A stretch of DNA of 64,000 bases, taken from contig NZ_SDLI01000015.1 of the NCBI RefSeq assembly GCF_004123195.1, forward strand, positions 1 to 64,000, written 5' to 3'. This DNA is from Ammoniphilus sp. CFH 90114. GTDB lineage: Bacteria > Bacillota > Bacilli > Aneurinibacillales > RAOX-1. Of this stretch, positions 33,526 through 42,087 are shown piece after piece; the stretch's first letter is position 1; each line of letters begins with the position of its first letter. Under the pieces are notes generated by a model. That model saw only the letters and a program-made list of their open reading frames with translations. It did no database searches and was not told the DNA's origin. The position numbers and the translations under genes are program-made.

Positions 33526-33552
33526 AAGTACCTCGTATGATTTTAATTAACA

Positions 33553-34332
33553 TTAACTCACCACTGCAACTAGCCTTCGTGTATACTCATGTCTTTCTTC
33601 GCTGAGAATGTCTCGACTGGGAAACTCATCGACAATCTGTCCATCTTTCATCACAATGATCCGATCACTCATGTACCGAACAGCAGCTATATCGTGTGAA
33701 ATAAAGAGGCAAGCCATACCAAGATCTGTTTTCATTTTCTTCAATAATTGAAGAATTTGGGCTTGGACGGATACATCTAAACTAGATGTCGGCTCATCGC
33801 AAATTAATAGCTTCGGCATCAAACTAATCCCGCGTGCGATCGCTACACGCTGACGCTGCCCCCCACTCAATTCATGGGGATAGCGATCGAGGTGCTCAGC
33901 TCTTAGACCTACCATCTCTAGCAGCCTGACAGCCGTATCCCTTCTAGAGTGGCGCACGTCTTCTAAAAAAGGAGGGGTCACTTCAGGAAAATTGTCGAGC
34001 GCCTCCATCACGGACAGCCAAATGGGCAAGCGCTGATTCAAGGAAGAAGTAGGGTCTTGGAATACGACTTGAACATGCTTACGTACATCCCGCAATGCTC
34101 TTCCCTTTACCTTTAGAATGGAAGTTCCACTTACTCGTACATCTCCATGATCTGGTTGCTCCAAAGCAAGCAAGATTCTTCCTAGCGTACTCTTTCCGCT
34201 TCCGCTTTCACCGACTACACCTAGACATTCTCCTTCTTCAATATGAATAGACACATCTTGAAGGGCTGACACCGGTATCCCCGATTTTTTATAGGTTTTA
34301 CTTAGTTTATCGGCACTTACTATTACTCTCAC
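33553..34332 (-). CDS. Oligopeptide/nickel-type ABC transporter ATPase (second subunit, DppF/NikE-like)
   Basis: A 259-residue ATPase with Walker A GESGSGKST, the dipeptide/nickel-type Q-loop VQVVFQDPTSSLNQR, signature ELSGGQRQRVAIARG, Walker B LLICDEPTSSLD and a switch histidine in FISHDIAAV. It lacks the long C-terminal [Fe-S]-binding extension of some OppF proteins. Its start overlaps the previous ATPase gene by four bases. The five genes 33553-38609 form one importer of the peptide/nickel/opine class, which also includes metallophore importers such as Cnt. Confidence 0.92.
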   Translation of the reverse strand: MRVIVSADKLSKTYKKSGIPVSALQDVSIHIEEGECLGVVGESGSGKSTLGRILLALEQPDHGDVRVSGTSILKVKGRALRDVRKHVQVVFQDPTSSLNQRLPIWLSVMEALDNFPEVTPPFLEDVRHSRRDTAVRLLEMVGLRAEHLDRYPHELSGGQRQRVAIARGISLMPKLLICDEPTSSLDVSVQAQILQLLKKMKTDLGMACLFISHDIAAVRYMSDRIIVMKDGQIVDEFPSRDILSEERHEYTRRLVAVVS

Positions 34333-35195
34333 GCTAGTCGGCCCCCCGTTCCCGCTAACTCTTCCTCGAGCAGCAATTGGGCATGAATTTCTGTCAAGAG
34401 AGGTCTAGATTTAAGCAGCGTTTGTGTGTAGGGATGTGTGGCTTGGTTGCGTATCACCGTTGCCGTGCCGGATTCTACAACTCTACCCTCTTTCATAACC
34501 GCAATCGTATCTGCGCGCTTCAACACTTGGCGCAGATCATGGGAGATCATGAGTACAGCACAACCTGTTTCTTTTTGCAATTCATCCAACAAATCGAGAA
34601 CCGTCTCACTCGTTAGAACATCGAGAGCTGTTGTAGCTTCGTCAGCGATTAACAGAGTAGGTCTCAACATCAAAGCCGCTGCAATAGCAGCTCTCTGCCT
34701 TTGCCCCCCGCTTAATTGAAATGGGTAACTGTTAAACACCCTCTCAGCTGGCAAACCTACTCTTTCCAGCCAATCTAAGGCTTGATTCTTCGCTTCCTTG
34801 GCAGAAACATTCCGATGCGTTCGGATGGTCTCTAAAAACTGCTTCCCTATCTTGATAAAGGGGGTAAAGCTCCCTTGATAGTCTTGAAACACGAAACCAA
34901 TCTGCTTTCCTCGCAATTGTCTTCTCATTTTATCCGTCTGAGCTAGAATATTCTCACCCTGAAACACAATGTGCCCGCCACTAACCTGTAGAGAATTGCC
35001 TAAGAGCCCTAGTATCGCGCTAGCTGTTAGACTTTTCCCACTACCGCTCTCTCCTACCAATGCTAGTGTCTCACCCGGTTGAATAGAAAAGTTTACATCA
35101 TGAACTAGCATTTGATGATGCTTCCCCTGCTGCAGGCAAATACTCAAGTTCTTTAATTCCAAAATTGGAGCACCAAACGGTACAATCTGTGTCAT
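34329..35195 (-). CDS. Oligopeptide/nickel-type ABC transporter ATPase (first subunit, DppD/NikD-like)
   Basis: A 288-residue ATPase with Walker A GESGSGKSL, Q-loop GFVFQDYQGSFTPF, signature QLSGGQRQRAAIAAA, Walker B LLIADEATTALD and switch histidine MISHDLRQV. It pairs with the ATPase encoded by the next gene, with which it overlaps. The two are typical of heterodimeric NBDs in the DppDF/NikDE family. The previous permease gene ends 24 bases upstream. Catalytic motifs are all intact. Confidence 0.92.
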   Translation of the reverse strand: MTQIVPFGAPILELKNLSICLQQGKHHQMLVHDVNFSIQPGETLALVGESGSGKSLTASAILGLLGNSLQVSGGHIVFQGENILAQTDKMRRQLRGKQIGFVFQDYQGSFTPFIKIGKQFLETIRTHRNVSAKEAKNQALDWLERVGLPAERVFNSYPFQLSGGQRQRAAIAAALMLRPTLLIADEATTALDVLTSETVLDLLDELQKETGCAVLMISHDLRQVLKRADTIAVMKEGRVVESGTATVIRNQATHPYTQTLLKSRPLLTEIHAQLLLEEELAGTGGRLA

Positions 35196-35219
35196 CTCAT
35201 ACCTCCTGAGAAAAAGCTT

Positions 35220-36065
35220 CTATCTACTGCGGACATCTAGATAATCTCGCAGTCCATCGCCAATTAGGTTGCAGGAAATGACAACAAGCATAATCGCCAC
35301 TCCTGGATAAATCATCAGTTCCGGTATCGTCTGAAAATAAGGTCGACCGTCATTGAGCATAGCCCCCCATTCCGGCGTCGGCGGCTGCGCACCTAAACCC
35401 AGATAGGATAAGGAGGATATAATGAGAATGATTTTACCAATATCGAGAGCTGCTAAAACCGCTACTGGAGAGATGATCTGTGGAAACAGGTGTCTCCATA
35501 GTATCTTCGCCGTTCCTGTACCCGCGACTCTCGCAGCTAGTACATACTCTTTTTCGCGTTCGGATAAAACAATGCCTCGAACCACACGAGCATAACCAAT
35601 CCACTTAATCATCACAATAGAAAATACCATATTCGTCAGACTAGGACCGAGGAAACCAGACACAGCAATCACCCAGATAAACTCAGGCAACGCCGCAAGA
35701 CCATCGACAAATCGCATGAGCAGTGCATCTAACCTCCCGCCTACATACCCAGATAGGAGCCCTAGAGGGATTCCAATCATCATAACGGTAAAGATAACAA
35801 GTGCTGATACCCCTAGCGTGATGTGGGCACCTGCCAACAATCTTGATAAAATACATCTGCCCATATGATCAGTCCCTAGTGGGTACTGCCAGCTTGACGG
35901 CTGTAATCTCTCCGACATCTGTACGGTGAGAGGGTCGTTAGGAAGAAGATAGGGCCCAATCCATGTCAACATCAAGATGACTGCCATCAGACAGATCCCC
36001 ATCATCATCGATGGAAATTGAAGAAGTGTACTCCATTTCTTTCGCCGAATAACAACCACGCTCAT
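35220..36065 (-). CDS. ABC transporter permease, DppC/NikC-like
   Basis: A 281-residue permease with an N-terminal helix (MMGICLMAVILMLTW) and the family's PNDPLTVQMSERLQPSSW segment followed by GTDHMGRCILSRLLAGA. Five further helices follow, with the EAA loop EREKEYVLAARVAGTGTAKILW. These match the DppC/NikC group. It overlaps the preceding permease gene in an ATGA, so the two are translated together as a heterodimeric channel. Confidence 0.92.
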   Translation of the reverse strand: MSVVVIRRKKWSTLLQFPSMMMGICLMAVILMLTWIGPYLLPNDPLTVQMSERLQPSSWQYPLGTDHMGRCILSRLLAGAHITLGVSALVIFTVMMIGIPLGLLSGYVGGRLDALLMRFVDGLAALPEFIWVIAVSGFLGPSLTNMVFSIVMIKWIGYARVVRGIVLSEREKEYVLAARVAGTGTAKILWRHLFPQIISPVAVLAALDIGKIILIISSLSYLGLGAQPPTPEWGAMLNDGRPYFQTIPELMIYPGVAIMLVVISCNLIGDGLRDYLDVRSR

Positions 36066-37006
36066 GATGCATCCCCCTTGCCTTGGCGAATTCTCGGATC
36101 AAGCCAACCATAGCTTAGATCAACCAATAAGTTAACGAAGACGACGAACACGCCAATCAATAAAACATATCCCTGGATAATAGGATAATCACGTTGAAAG
36201 ATAGCCTGAACCCCCATACTTCCTAGGCCAGGTAAGGAAAACAGGGTTTCTATTACTACGGTTCCAGCAAGCAAACTACCGATACTGATTCCAAATACGG
36301 TGACAACAGGGATTAAGGCCGCTCGGAAAGCATGCTTCAGCATCACACGCCATTCGGCAATTCCTCTTGCTCTCGCAGCCCTGATATACTCCTGCGACAA
36401 ACTATCTAATAGGCCTGCGCGAAGTAATCGAGCATAAACGGCTGCCATAGCAAATCCGAGCGTAAGGGAAGGAAGAATCATATGGTATATGCTCCCTTTC
36501 CCCATGGTTGGAAGCCACTGCAGCTTAAAAGCGAACAGATAAATCAAAAGAAGTCCCAACCAGAAGCTAGGAATGGAGGCACCGATTAGAGCAAGAAAAC
36601 GACTTACATGATCCGGCCAGCGTCCTGGATACTTTGCAGCCAAAAACCCTAAAGGCAAGGAAATCAAGATCATAACGATAAGACCTCCCACCGTTAGCTC
36701 TATCGTGGTTGGCAGTCGATCCATTAATTCATCCAATACCGGTTTTCCCTTAATATAGGAAGTTCCAAGGTCTAACTGCAACAAATTCGTCATCCATTGA
36801 GCGTATTGAACCAGAATAGGCAAATGGAAGCCGAGCTCCTCTCGGAGCGCAGCTTCGTCAGCTTGAGTTACAGTCATCTCATCGGAACCTAAGATTATGA
36901 GGACCGGATCCCCTGGAGCCATCTTCATCAAGATGAACGTCATTAGAGATAATAAAAATAAAACCAATACAAGCTGTCCCATCCGGGCCTTAACCAATTG
37001 AAACAC
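36062..37006 (-). CDS. ABC transporter permease, DppB/NikB-like
   Basis: A 314-residue permease with the DppB/NikB start (LVLFLLSLMTFILMKMAPGDP), the segment LREELGFHLPILVQYAQWM and the EAA loop SQEYIRAARARGIAEWRVMLKHAF. It has six helices. The C-terminal ending YGWLDPRIR is the usual one for this subunit. It starts one base after the binding-protein gene ends, so the operon is compact. Together with the DppC/NikC-like protein it forms the import channel. Confidence 0.92.
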   Translation of the reverse strand: MFQLVKARMGQLVLVLFLLSLMTFILMKMAPGDPVLIILGSDEMTVTQADEAALREELGFHLPILVQYAQWMTNLLQLDLGTSYIKGKPVLDELMDRLPTTIELTVGGLIVMILISLPLGFLAAKYPGRWPDHVSRFLALIGASIPSFWLGLLLIYLFAFKLQWLPTMGKGSIYHMILPSLTLGFAMAAVYARLLRAGLLDSLSQEYIRAARARGIAEWRVMLKHAFRAALIPVVTVFGISIGSLLAGTVVIETLFSLPGLGSMGVQAIFQRDYPIIQGYVLLIGVFVVFVNLLVDLSYGWLDPRIRQGKGDAS

Positions 37007-37007
37007 G

Positions 37008-38609
37008 TTATTTCACATCCATTTTGTTTGTAACCATATAATATTCTTCCGCACCCGGCTTCCAATCTACCACTCTTTTATTTACACCAACGATGAGGTT
37101 TGGAAATACAGCATAGGAGTGAGGAATCTCTTGGTTAATAATTTTTACAGCTTCACGCGCTAGTTTTACACGACGATCAAGATCACTTGTTGCGTTTAAC
37201 TCCATTACAATTTGACTTAATTCATTAATTTCTATACCTGCCGCATTAAGTGATCCTTCTGGCATTAAAGCAGAATTTAAGAAATAGCCTGCATCTCCTC
37301 GGGGTGCAGCCAAATTGCTATAGGTGAGAATGTCCCAATCTTTTTTCTCTCTGGAGTAAGTGTCCGCATTTTCTACTGTCTTAATTTTAATAGCAACCCC
37401 GATTTTTGCCGCATCAGATTGTAATAGTTGAGCGATCAAAGGAAGCTCTGGACGGGCCTTGTACGTAATGATTTCCATGGATAAGGGCTTGCCATCCTTC
37501 ATTAGCTTGCCATCAGGTCCTTCTGTAAAGCCTGCTTCTAATAATAGTTTCTTCGCTTCTGTTGGGTTAAAAGCCGTTACCGGCTCTTGGTTAGCGAACG
37601 GCAGTTTCATGTTGAATGGCCCGTTGGCAGGTGTACCATTTCCAAGCATAATGTCATGAGCAATACTATCTCTATTAAGTAGTAGATCAAATGCTTTTCG
37701 TACTTTAACGTCTTGCAACAAAGGCTTCTGTTCATTGTATAAAAGGAAGTGTACTCTTAAACCTGGCACAGATTCTACCGCAAGTTCCGTATCTTGTTTT
37801 ATCGCATCGATTGTTTCAGAAGGTATGGAATACACGATGTCCGCTTCTTTGGACTGAAGCGCTAATGCTCTCACATTAGGATCCTCATTAAATTTGAAGG
37901 TCACCTCATTGATCTTCGCTTTCCCATCCCAATATTTGTCGTAGCGCTCTAGCTGAATTTCAATATCCGGTGTAAACGACTTCACCGTAAATGGACCTGT
38001 TCCAACTGGAGCATTATTAAAAGCTTCAGTGCCCATTTTCTTCTCCGCTTCAACACTGATGACAGAAGCATAAGGATTTACTAACTCTGACGGCAGGGCT
38101 GCATGGGGTTGAGTGGTTATGATCGTTAGCTCTTGACCATTAGCCTCCATCGATGCGATCTTTAGAGCTTTAGCTAAATTCTCACTTGCAGCCATTCCCC
38201 TTTCAAACGAAGCCTTAACAGCCGCTGCATCTAATTTCGCTCCGTCTTGGAAAGTTACTCCATCACGAATCGTAAATACCCACGTTAGCTCGTCTCTGTT
38301 TTCCCATGAGGTCGCTAGCCATGGCTTAAGCACAAGGTTTTCATCTATTCGAACTAATGTCTCTACAACACCAGCTCGTAGGGTTTCCCAACTATTATGA
38401 GGATCAAGGCTACCCGCTTTAAAGTTACGTATTACCGTTATCTTTTTCATTTCCTCTTTCTTTTCTTCTGCTTGAATTGCAACTGGTTCCGCCTTACCCG
38501 CTGCCTCTTGCTTTTGGGCTCCACAACCTGTTAGCAAAAGGACAGCACTCAACATCAACGGACCGCATACTGCAGTCATTCTAGTCCTGTATTTTCCAAT
38601 GATACTCAT
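37008..38609 (-). CDS. Peptide/nickel-type substrate-binding lipoprotein (SBP family 5)
   Basis: A 533-residue lipoprotein with lipobox LLLTGC and a mature domain of the SBP-5 fold. Recognisable blocks include GSLDPHNSWETLRAGVVETLVRI, LATSWENRDELTWVFTIRDGVTFQDG, NAPVGTGPFTVKSF and KAFDLLLNRDSIAHDI. The sequence is closest in style to Bacillales NikA-like proteins, but SBP-5 members bind peptides, Ni-chelates or opine metallophores and the ligand cannot be read from sequence. It is the first gene of the operon, after a promoter with a Zur-like box. That control favours a zinc-related ligand. Confidence 0.88.
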   Translation of the reverse strand: MSIIGKYRTRMTAVCGPLMLSAVLLLTGCGAQKQEAAGKAEPVAIQAEEKKEEMKKITVIRNFKAGSLDPHNSWETLRAGVVETLVRIDENLVLKPWLATSWENRDELTWVFTIRDGVTFQDGAKLDAAAVKASFERGMAASENLAKALKIASMEANGQELTIITTQPHAALPSELVNPYASVISVEAEKKMGTEAFNNAPVGTGPFTVKSFTPDIEIQLERYDKYWDGKAKINEVTFKFNEDPNVRALALQSKEADIVYSIPSETIDAIKQDTELAVESVPGLRVHFLLYNEQKPLLQDVKVRKAFDLLLNRDSIAHDIMLGNGTPANGPFNMKLPFANQEPVTAFNPTEAKKLLLEAGFTEGPDGKLMKDGKPLSMEIITYKARPELPLIAQLLQSDAAKIGVAIKIKTVENADTYSREKKDWDILTYSNLAAPRGDAGYFLNSALMPEGSLNAAGIEINELSQIVMELNATSDLDRRVKLAREAVKIINQEIPHSYAVFPNLIVGVNKRVVDWKPGAEEYYMVTNKMDVK

Positions 38610-38781
38610 TTGTAATCCGCCTCTCCACTCTTATTAAATCGTAACAACACTAAAAATCTATAAAACCTTTATGTATATCTTATATAGAACCAAATGATAA
38701 ACTATGCTGTTTTTCTTCTAAAATTAAATAGAATCTAGATCCTTTCACCTCTTCTCAGTTCACACAACCCAGAAGTGTTTT

Positions 38782-38830
38782 TAGTAATTATTACGATTTG
38801 AATTCTACAACGGGTTTACGCATCTGTCAA
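38782..38830 (-). promoter_or_regulatory. Promoter with Zur-like box for the ABC-EamA operon
   Basis: On the minus strand TTGACA (38830-38825), 17 bp, then TAGAAT (38807-38802) predict a start at about 38795. TAGTAATTATTACGA (38782-38796), on the minus strand TCGTAATAATTACTA, matches the Zur consensus at all but one position. It sits at -1 to +14, the same place as in the MATE promoter. The leader to the start codon is about 185 bases with no recognised structure. Confidence 0.8.
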
Positions 38831-38886
38831 TACATAGAATAAAAAAAGTTCCAGTTTTATCCTGAATTTTTCTAGAAACGAGATTT

Positions 38887-38906
38887 AAAAAAGACCCCAT
38901 AGGGTC
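38887..38906 (-). terminator. Terminator of the Q-rich gene
   Basis: The arms GACCC and GGGTC around CATA are followed on the minus strand by TTTTTT. Confidence 0.7.
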
Positions 38907-38943
38907 AATGTGAAATAAAAGATAGCTGTCTAGTTGTTTGCTA

Positions 38944-39213
38944 CTAAAGTAACTCGTTTTCGATCTCGTTAAGTTCTTGTTCCACTTGGTTGATCTGTTG
39001 TTGCAGCCCTTGAACCTGTTGTTGCTGTTGGTTATTCTGTTGCATTTGTTGTGGCTGTTGATTCATCTGTTGCTGTTGTTGATTCATTTGTTGTTGTTGC
39101 TGAACTTGCTGCAGAGTCTGCTGTGCTTGCTGCAGATCTTGTTGAGTTTGTTGGGTCATTTGTTGACTTTGTTTCATCTGTTGCTGCTGTTGTTGTTGGT
39201 TATTCTGTTGCAT
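38944..39213 (-). CDS. Glutamine-rich small protein
   Basis: An 89-residue protein in which 49 residues are glutamine. Runs of Q are broken by Asn, Met and Thr in the first 70 residues, and a short charged heptad-like tail closes the chain (INQVEQELNEIENELL). The Shine-Dalgarno sequence GGAGGTG seven bases before the ATG and the terminator after the gene argue for real expression rather than a chance CAG/CAA repeat. Coiled-coil self-association is likely from the sequence. I do not recognise the family; a spore, surface or aggregation-prone function is possible but not supported by anything else here. Confidence 0.7.
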   Translation of the reverse strand: MQQNNQQQQQQQMKQSQQMTQQTQQDLQQAQQTLQQVQQQQQMNQQQQQMNQQPQQMQQNNQQQQQVQGLQQQINQVEQELNEIENELL

Positions 39214-39320
39214 TCAGTTACACCTCCAGGTCATTTGTGTGCGATTTAGCACTCCTTTAATATGGATTAATGGGGGATAAAAATACATCAGATCTTAGAG
39301 AATATATCCTTAAAGCAAAA

Positions 39321-39344
39321 AGCCCAACTCTAATAAGTTAGGCT
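39321..39344 (-). terminator. Terminator of the PhzF operon
   Basis: The arms AGCCCAACT and AGTTAGGCT (one mismatch) are followed on the minus strand by TTTTTGC. They lie just after the PhzF stop. Confidence 0.7.
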
Positions 39345-39358
39345 TACGGTTATCCGAC

Positions 39359-40264
39359 TTAGTTAGGCAAAGTAAGCATCCCTTCTATTGTAACAACAGC
39401 TGCCCCACCCACTTTGATAACAGGTTCCTTGTCTCCTGGGGAAATCGAAACCTCGAGTGTCCCCGGTCTGCCCACGGTATGACCTTGAGCAATTTTTAAC
39501 GTATGCGCTTGATGTCTGTTAAGGAATCCCTCCAAAACTAAATATCCCGCTAGGGCTCCATTAGCCGAACCTGTGACAGGATCCTCCGCAATTCCCACTG
39601 CTGGAGCAAAGTCACGAGTGTAAAGGTCATAACCCTCTTCTTTCGTATCAAAAGTGAATAAATGCGTCGTGACGATATTCTTTTCACGGTTCATGGCTTC
39701 GAGCTCGCTTAACTTAGGGGAAGCTTGATCTATTGCTTCTTGATTTTTAATGGGGACAAGTAAATGCCAATTTCCTGTATGGGCACATTTTATCGGATAA
39801 CGCGAATCGATATCCTCTACCGAAACACCAACCCATTCCGCAATCAAGTGGATATCAAAGAAGTCCTCACGGATCTTCGGAGGAACTTGCGTCATGACAA
39901 CGCCTTTTAACCTCCCCTCCTCCTTGTTCCACTCCACAGGTACTAGCCCAATATATGTTTCTAATACGACCCTATCTGCTCGCTCACCCCACTCATACTC
40001 AGTCGCAAGCAACCAAGATAGACCTACAGTGGCATGTCCACAAAAATCAATTTCATTTGTAGGTGTAAAGTAACGTATTCGAAAGTCAGCCTTAGAGTCC
40101 TGAGTAGGAAGAATAAACGCTGTCTCTGACAGATTCAGCTCCCTCGCGATTTTCTGCATCTCTTCCATGGATAATTCCTTAGCATCTGGTACGATGCCGG
40201 CAGCATTCCCACCGAATGGCTCACTGGTAAAAGCATCTACATGATAAACTTTGATTTTTCGCAT
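39359..40264 (-). CDS. PhzF family isomerase-like protein
   Basis: A 301-residue protein of the PhzF/DapF fold, with two similar halves. It begins VYHVDAFTSEPFGGNAAGIV and continues with LNLSETAFIL (E47, the catalytic acid in PhzF), the FTPTNEIDFCGHATVG block and the second-half marker DPVTGSANGALAGYL. PhzF of phenazine biosynthesis isomerises trans-2,3-dihydro-3-hydroxyanthranilate, but most Bacillales homologues have unknown substrates and no phenazine genes are nearby. It follows a GNAT gene by 15 bases on the same strand. Confidence 0.9.
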   Translation of the reverse strand: MRKIKVYHVDAFTSEPFGGNAAGIVPDAKELSMEEMQKIARELNLSETAFILPTQDSKADFRIRYFTPTNEIDFCGHATVGLSWLLATEYEWGERADRVVLETYIGLVPVEWNKEEGRLKGVVMTQVPPKIREDFFDIHLIAEWVGVSVEDIDSRYPIKCAHTGNWHLLVPIKNQEAIDQASPKLSELEAMNREKNIVTTHLFTFDTKEEGYDLYTRDFAPAVGIAEDPVTGSANGALAGYLVLEGFLNRHQAHTLKIAQGHTVGRPGTLEVSISPGDKEPVIKVGGAAVVTIEGMLTLPN

Positions 40265-40279
40265 CCTTTCTCCTCCTCA

Positions 40280-40756
40280 TTACACACCTATTTTCATTGG
40301 TATCCCCGCGATAATTTCCCCTTCCGAATTCGTTCTTTTCACCACATCGTAGGGCTTAAACCCCATTCTTGAATAGAACATGAGCCCTCTCGTATTCGGA
40401 TTATGACAAACCAAGTGTACCTCTTTGACATGGAATTCATCCTTTGCGATGCTCATCATCTCACGAATCAAAAATTCAGCGGCTCCCTTTCCCCTATAAT
40501 CTGGGGAAACAATAACCGAGCCTAACCAACACAAGCTCCCCTCTTCTACATTGTAAAGATTGGCATACCCGCAGACCTGTCCTGCTTCATCCATTATTAC
40601 TGTTTGTCCGCATCTTTCCTTCGTTAGGTCCATGAGTTGCTCAACTGAAAGTGGATAATTTGCCCTCGGTGACATAAAGAAAGTTTCTTCTTCATTACGG
40701 GGAAAAGTACAAATCAAATTGAAATCCTCTAAACTAACCGGGCGACTTTGAAACAT
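40280..40756 (-). CDS. GNAT family N-acetyltransferase
   Basis: A 158-residue GNAT enzyme. The acetyl-CoA loop reads VSPDYRGKGAAEFLIREMM (the RGKGAA form), strand 5 reads HLVCHNPNTRGLMFYSRMGF, and the fold ends in KPYDV. The second of two consecutive ATGs is preferred, because GGAGGG then lies five bases upstream. It is between the PQQ-type sugar dehydrogenase gene (upstream) and phzF (downstream), with gaps of 10 and 15 bases, so the three are probably co-transcribed. The substrate is unknown. Confidence 0.87.
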   Translation of the reverse strand: MFQSRPVSLEDFNLICTFPRNEEETFFMSPRANYPLSVEQLMDLTKERCGQTVIMDEAGQVCGYANLYNVEEGSLCWLGSVIVSPDYRGKGAAEFLIREMMSIAKDEFHVKEVHLVCHNPNTRGLMFYSRMGFKPYDVVKRTNSEGEIIAGIPMKIGV

Positions 40757-40766
40757 CATATCCCTC

Positions 40767-41876
40767 CTAATCCTTCGGCCTAAGTCTATAGATCTTATCG
40801 TCAGCCTCTTCAGGTTTGCCCCGACCGTCTCGGTTATTTGTCATGATATAAATGGACTGGTCTGGACCTTCATAGACATTACGAATCCGCCCCCACTCTT
40901 GAAGAAGAGATTCGATCTCCTCTACCTCGAGGCCATCAGATCCAAGAGATAATTTTAAGACCTGATTCCCGCGCAAATTCGCTACTAGAAGCTGACCTCT
41001 CCACGGTCCTTCCGTTATGAACGTCATGCCAGAGGGGGCCCAAGTTTCTGTTCCGCTATGAATGAATGGAGATTTTAACTCCGGCTGCTGGCTAAGCGTT
41101 TCATCCCCTTCAATAATTGGCCAACCATAATTTCCACCTGGTTCAATTTTGTTAATCTCATCATGGGCCGACTGCCCATGCTCTGAAGCATAGAGTTGCA
41201 TTGTATCTGGATGCCAAGCTAATCCTTGCGCGTTACGATGTCCTAAACTGTATACCGGTGAACCCGGAAAAGGATTATCTTCTGGAATGGATCCATCTAA
41301 TCCAATCCGCAAAATTTTCCCGCCAAGACTCTGTTTCTCCTGGGCCAACTCTGGTTCATAGCGATCACCGGAAGTGATATACAGATAGCCATCTGGACCC
41401 ATTTTTATCCGGCCGCCATTATGATTTTGTGCCCCCGGCAGACCATCAATTATAACCCGATCAATAGATGCCTTGTTATTGTTCTCTTTCAGACGGAGCA
41501 CACGATTTTGAATTTCACCATTGACTTCATAAGTATGATACACATAAATATAGCCATTCTCCTCAAATTGAGGATCCAGCACCAAGCCTAATAGACCACC
41601 TTCTCCACCACTTCGAAAAGGTTCATCCATTCGGATCACAGGTTCTTTATGTAACACTCCGTCGACAATTACCCGCACCAAACCAGGACGTTCAGTGAAA
41701 AAGATCCGACCATCGGCTGCCACATCCATTTCCCATGGAACATCCAGTCGTTCCGCTACTGTCTCTACCACGTAGGGAAATAATTCAGGCTTGGGATCAT
41801 CTTCTGTTATGTTCTCTGAACAAGCTGTCACGATGAATAGAATCATTGCCATGAAGAACAAACGAACTAACTTCAT
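40767..41876 (-). CDS. PQQ-dependent aldose sugar dehydrogenase-like lipoprotein
   Basis: A 369-residue lipoprotein (signal MKLVRLFFMAMILFIVTAC) with a six-bladed propeller of the soluble glucose/aldose dehydrogenase family. Visible blocks are VPWEMDVAADGRIFFTERPG, GGEGGLLGLVLDP, NHNGGRIKMGPDGYLYITSG, GHRNAQGLAW and GGNYGWP. Homologues oxidise sugars using PQQ. No pqq biosynthesis genes are in the window, so the cofactor would have to come from elsewhere in the genome or the surroundings. AAGGAGG lies six bases before the chosen ATG. It starts 10 bases after the end of the small zinc-ribbon gene. Confidence 0.87.
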   Translation of the reverse strand: MKLVRLFFMAMILFIVTACSENITEDDPKPELFPYVVETVAERLDVPWEMDVAADGRIFFTERPGLVRVIVDGVLHKEPVIRMDEPFRSGGEGGLLGLVLDPQFEENGYIYVYHTYEVNGEIQNRVLRLKENNNKASIDRVIIDGLPGAQNHNGGRIKMGPDGYLYITSGDRYEPELAQEKQSLGGKILRIGLDGSIPEDNPFPGSPVYSLGHRNAQGLAWHPDTMQLYASEHGQSAHDEINKIEPGGNYGWPIIEGDETLSQQPELKSPFIHSGTETWAPSGMTFITEGPWRGQLLVANLRGNQVLKLSLGSDGLEVEEIESLLQEWGRIRNVYEGPDQSIYIMTNNRDGRGKPEEADDKIYRLRPKD

Positions 41877-41886
41877 CAAATCCTCC

Positions 41887-42054
41887 TTACACCCTTTTTC
41901 GAAAAGCACGTCTCTCCGCGTAGATTAAACATTTTTGGCAAACATAGATCTCATTTCTCCGATCATCATAATACTTCGCCGGAGATGCTCCCAACCCCTT
42001 GCATATCGCGCATTTCTTCCTCCACAGACTAGTCAACCATGAAAACAAGCTCAT
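41887..42054 (-). CDS. Small CxxC zinc-ribbon-like protein
   Basis: This 55-residue protein is encoded directly upstream of the sugar dehydrogenase. It has CAIC at residues 15-18 and CQKC at residues 39-42, consistent with one bound zinc. The chain is basic (RKK at 12-14, a C-terminal RKRV). GGAGGGG is very close to the ATG at 42052-42054, so a TTG two codons later, with ideal spacing, may be the true start. No family is recognised. Confidence 0.5.
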   Translation of the reverse strand: MSLFSWLTSLWRKKCAICKGLGASPAKYYDDRRNEIYVCQKCLIYAERRAFRKRV

Positions 42055-42087
42055 CCCCTCCTAAAATTCTCTTTCTATCCATGATAC

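Noticed and set aside
37008-38609. Naming the binding protein nikA
   Set aside because: Family SBP-5 proteins bind peptides, nickel chelates or opines. The Zur-like box points to zinc, so a nickel-specific symbol would be misleading.
38977-39260. Plus-strand Leu- and Val-rich frames opposite the Q-rich gene
   Set aside because: They are reverse readings of CAG/CAA codons (Leu or Val/Ala runs) without start signals. The minus strand has the proper ribosome binding site and terminator.
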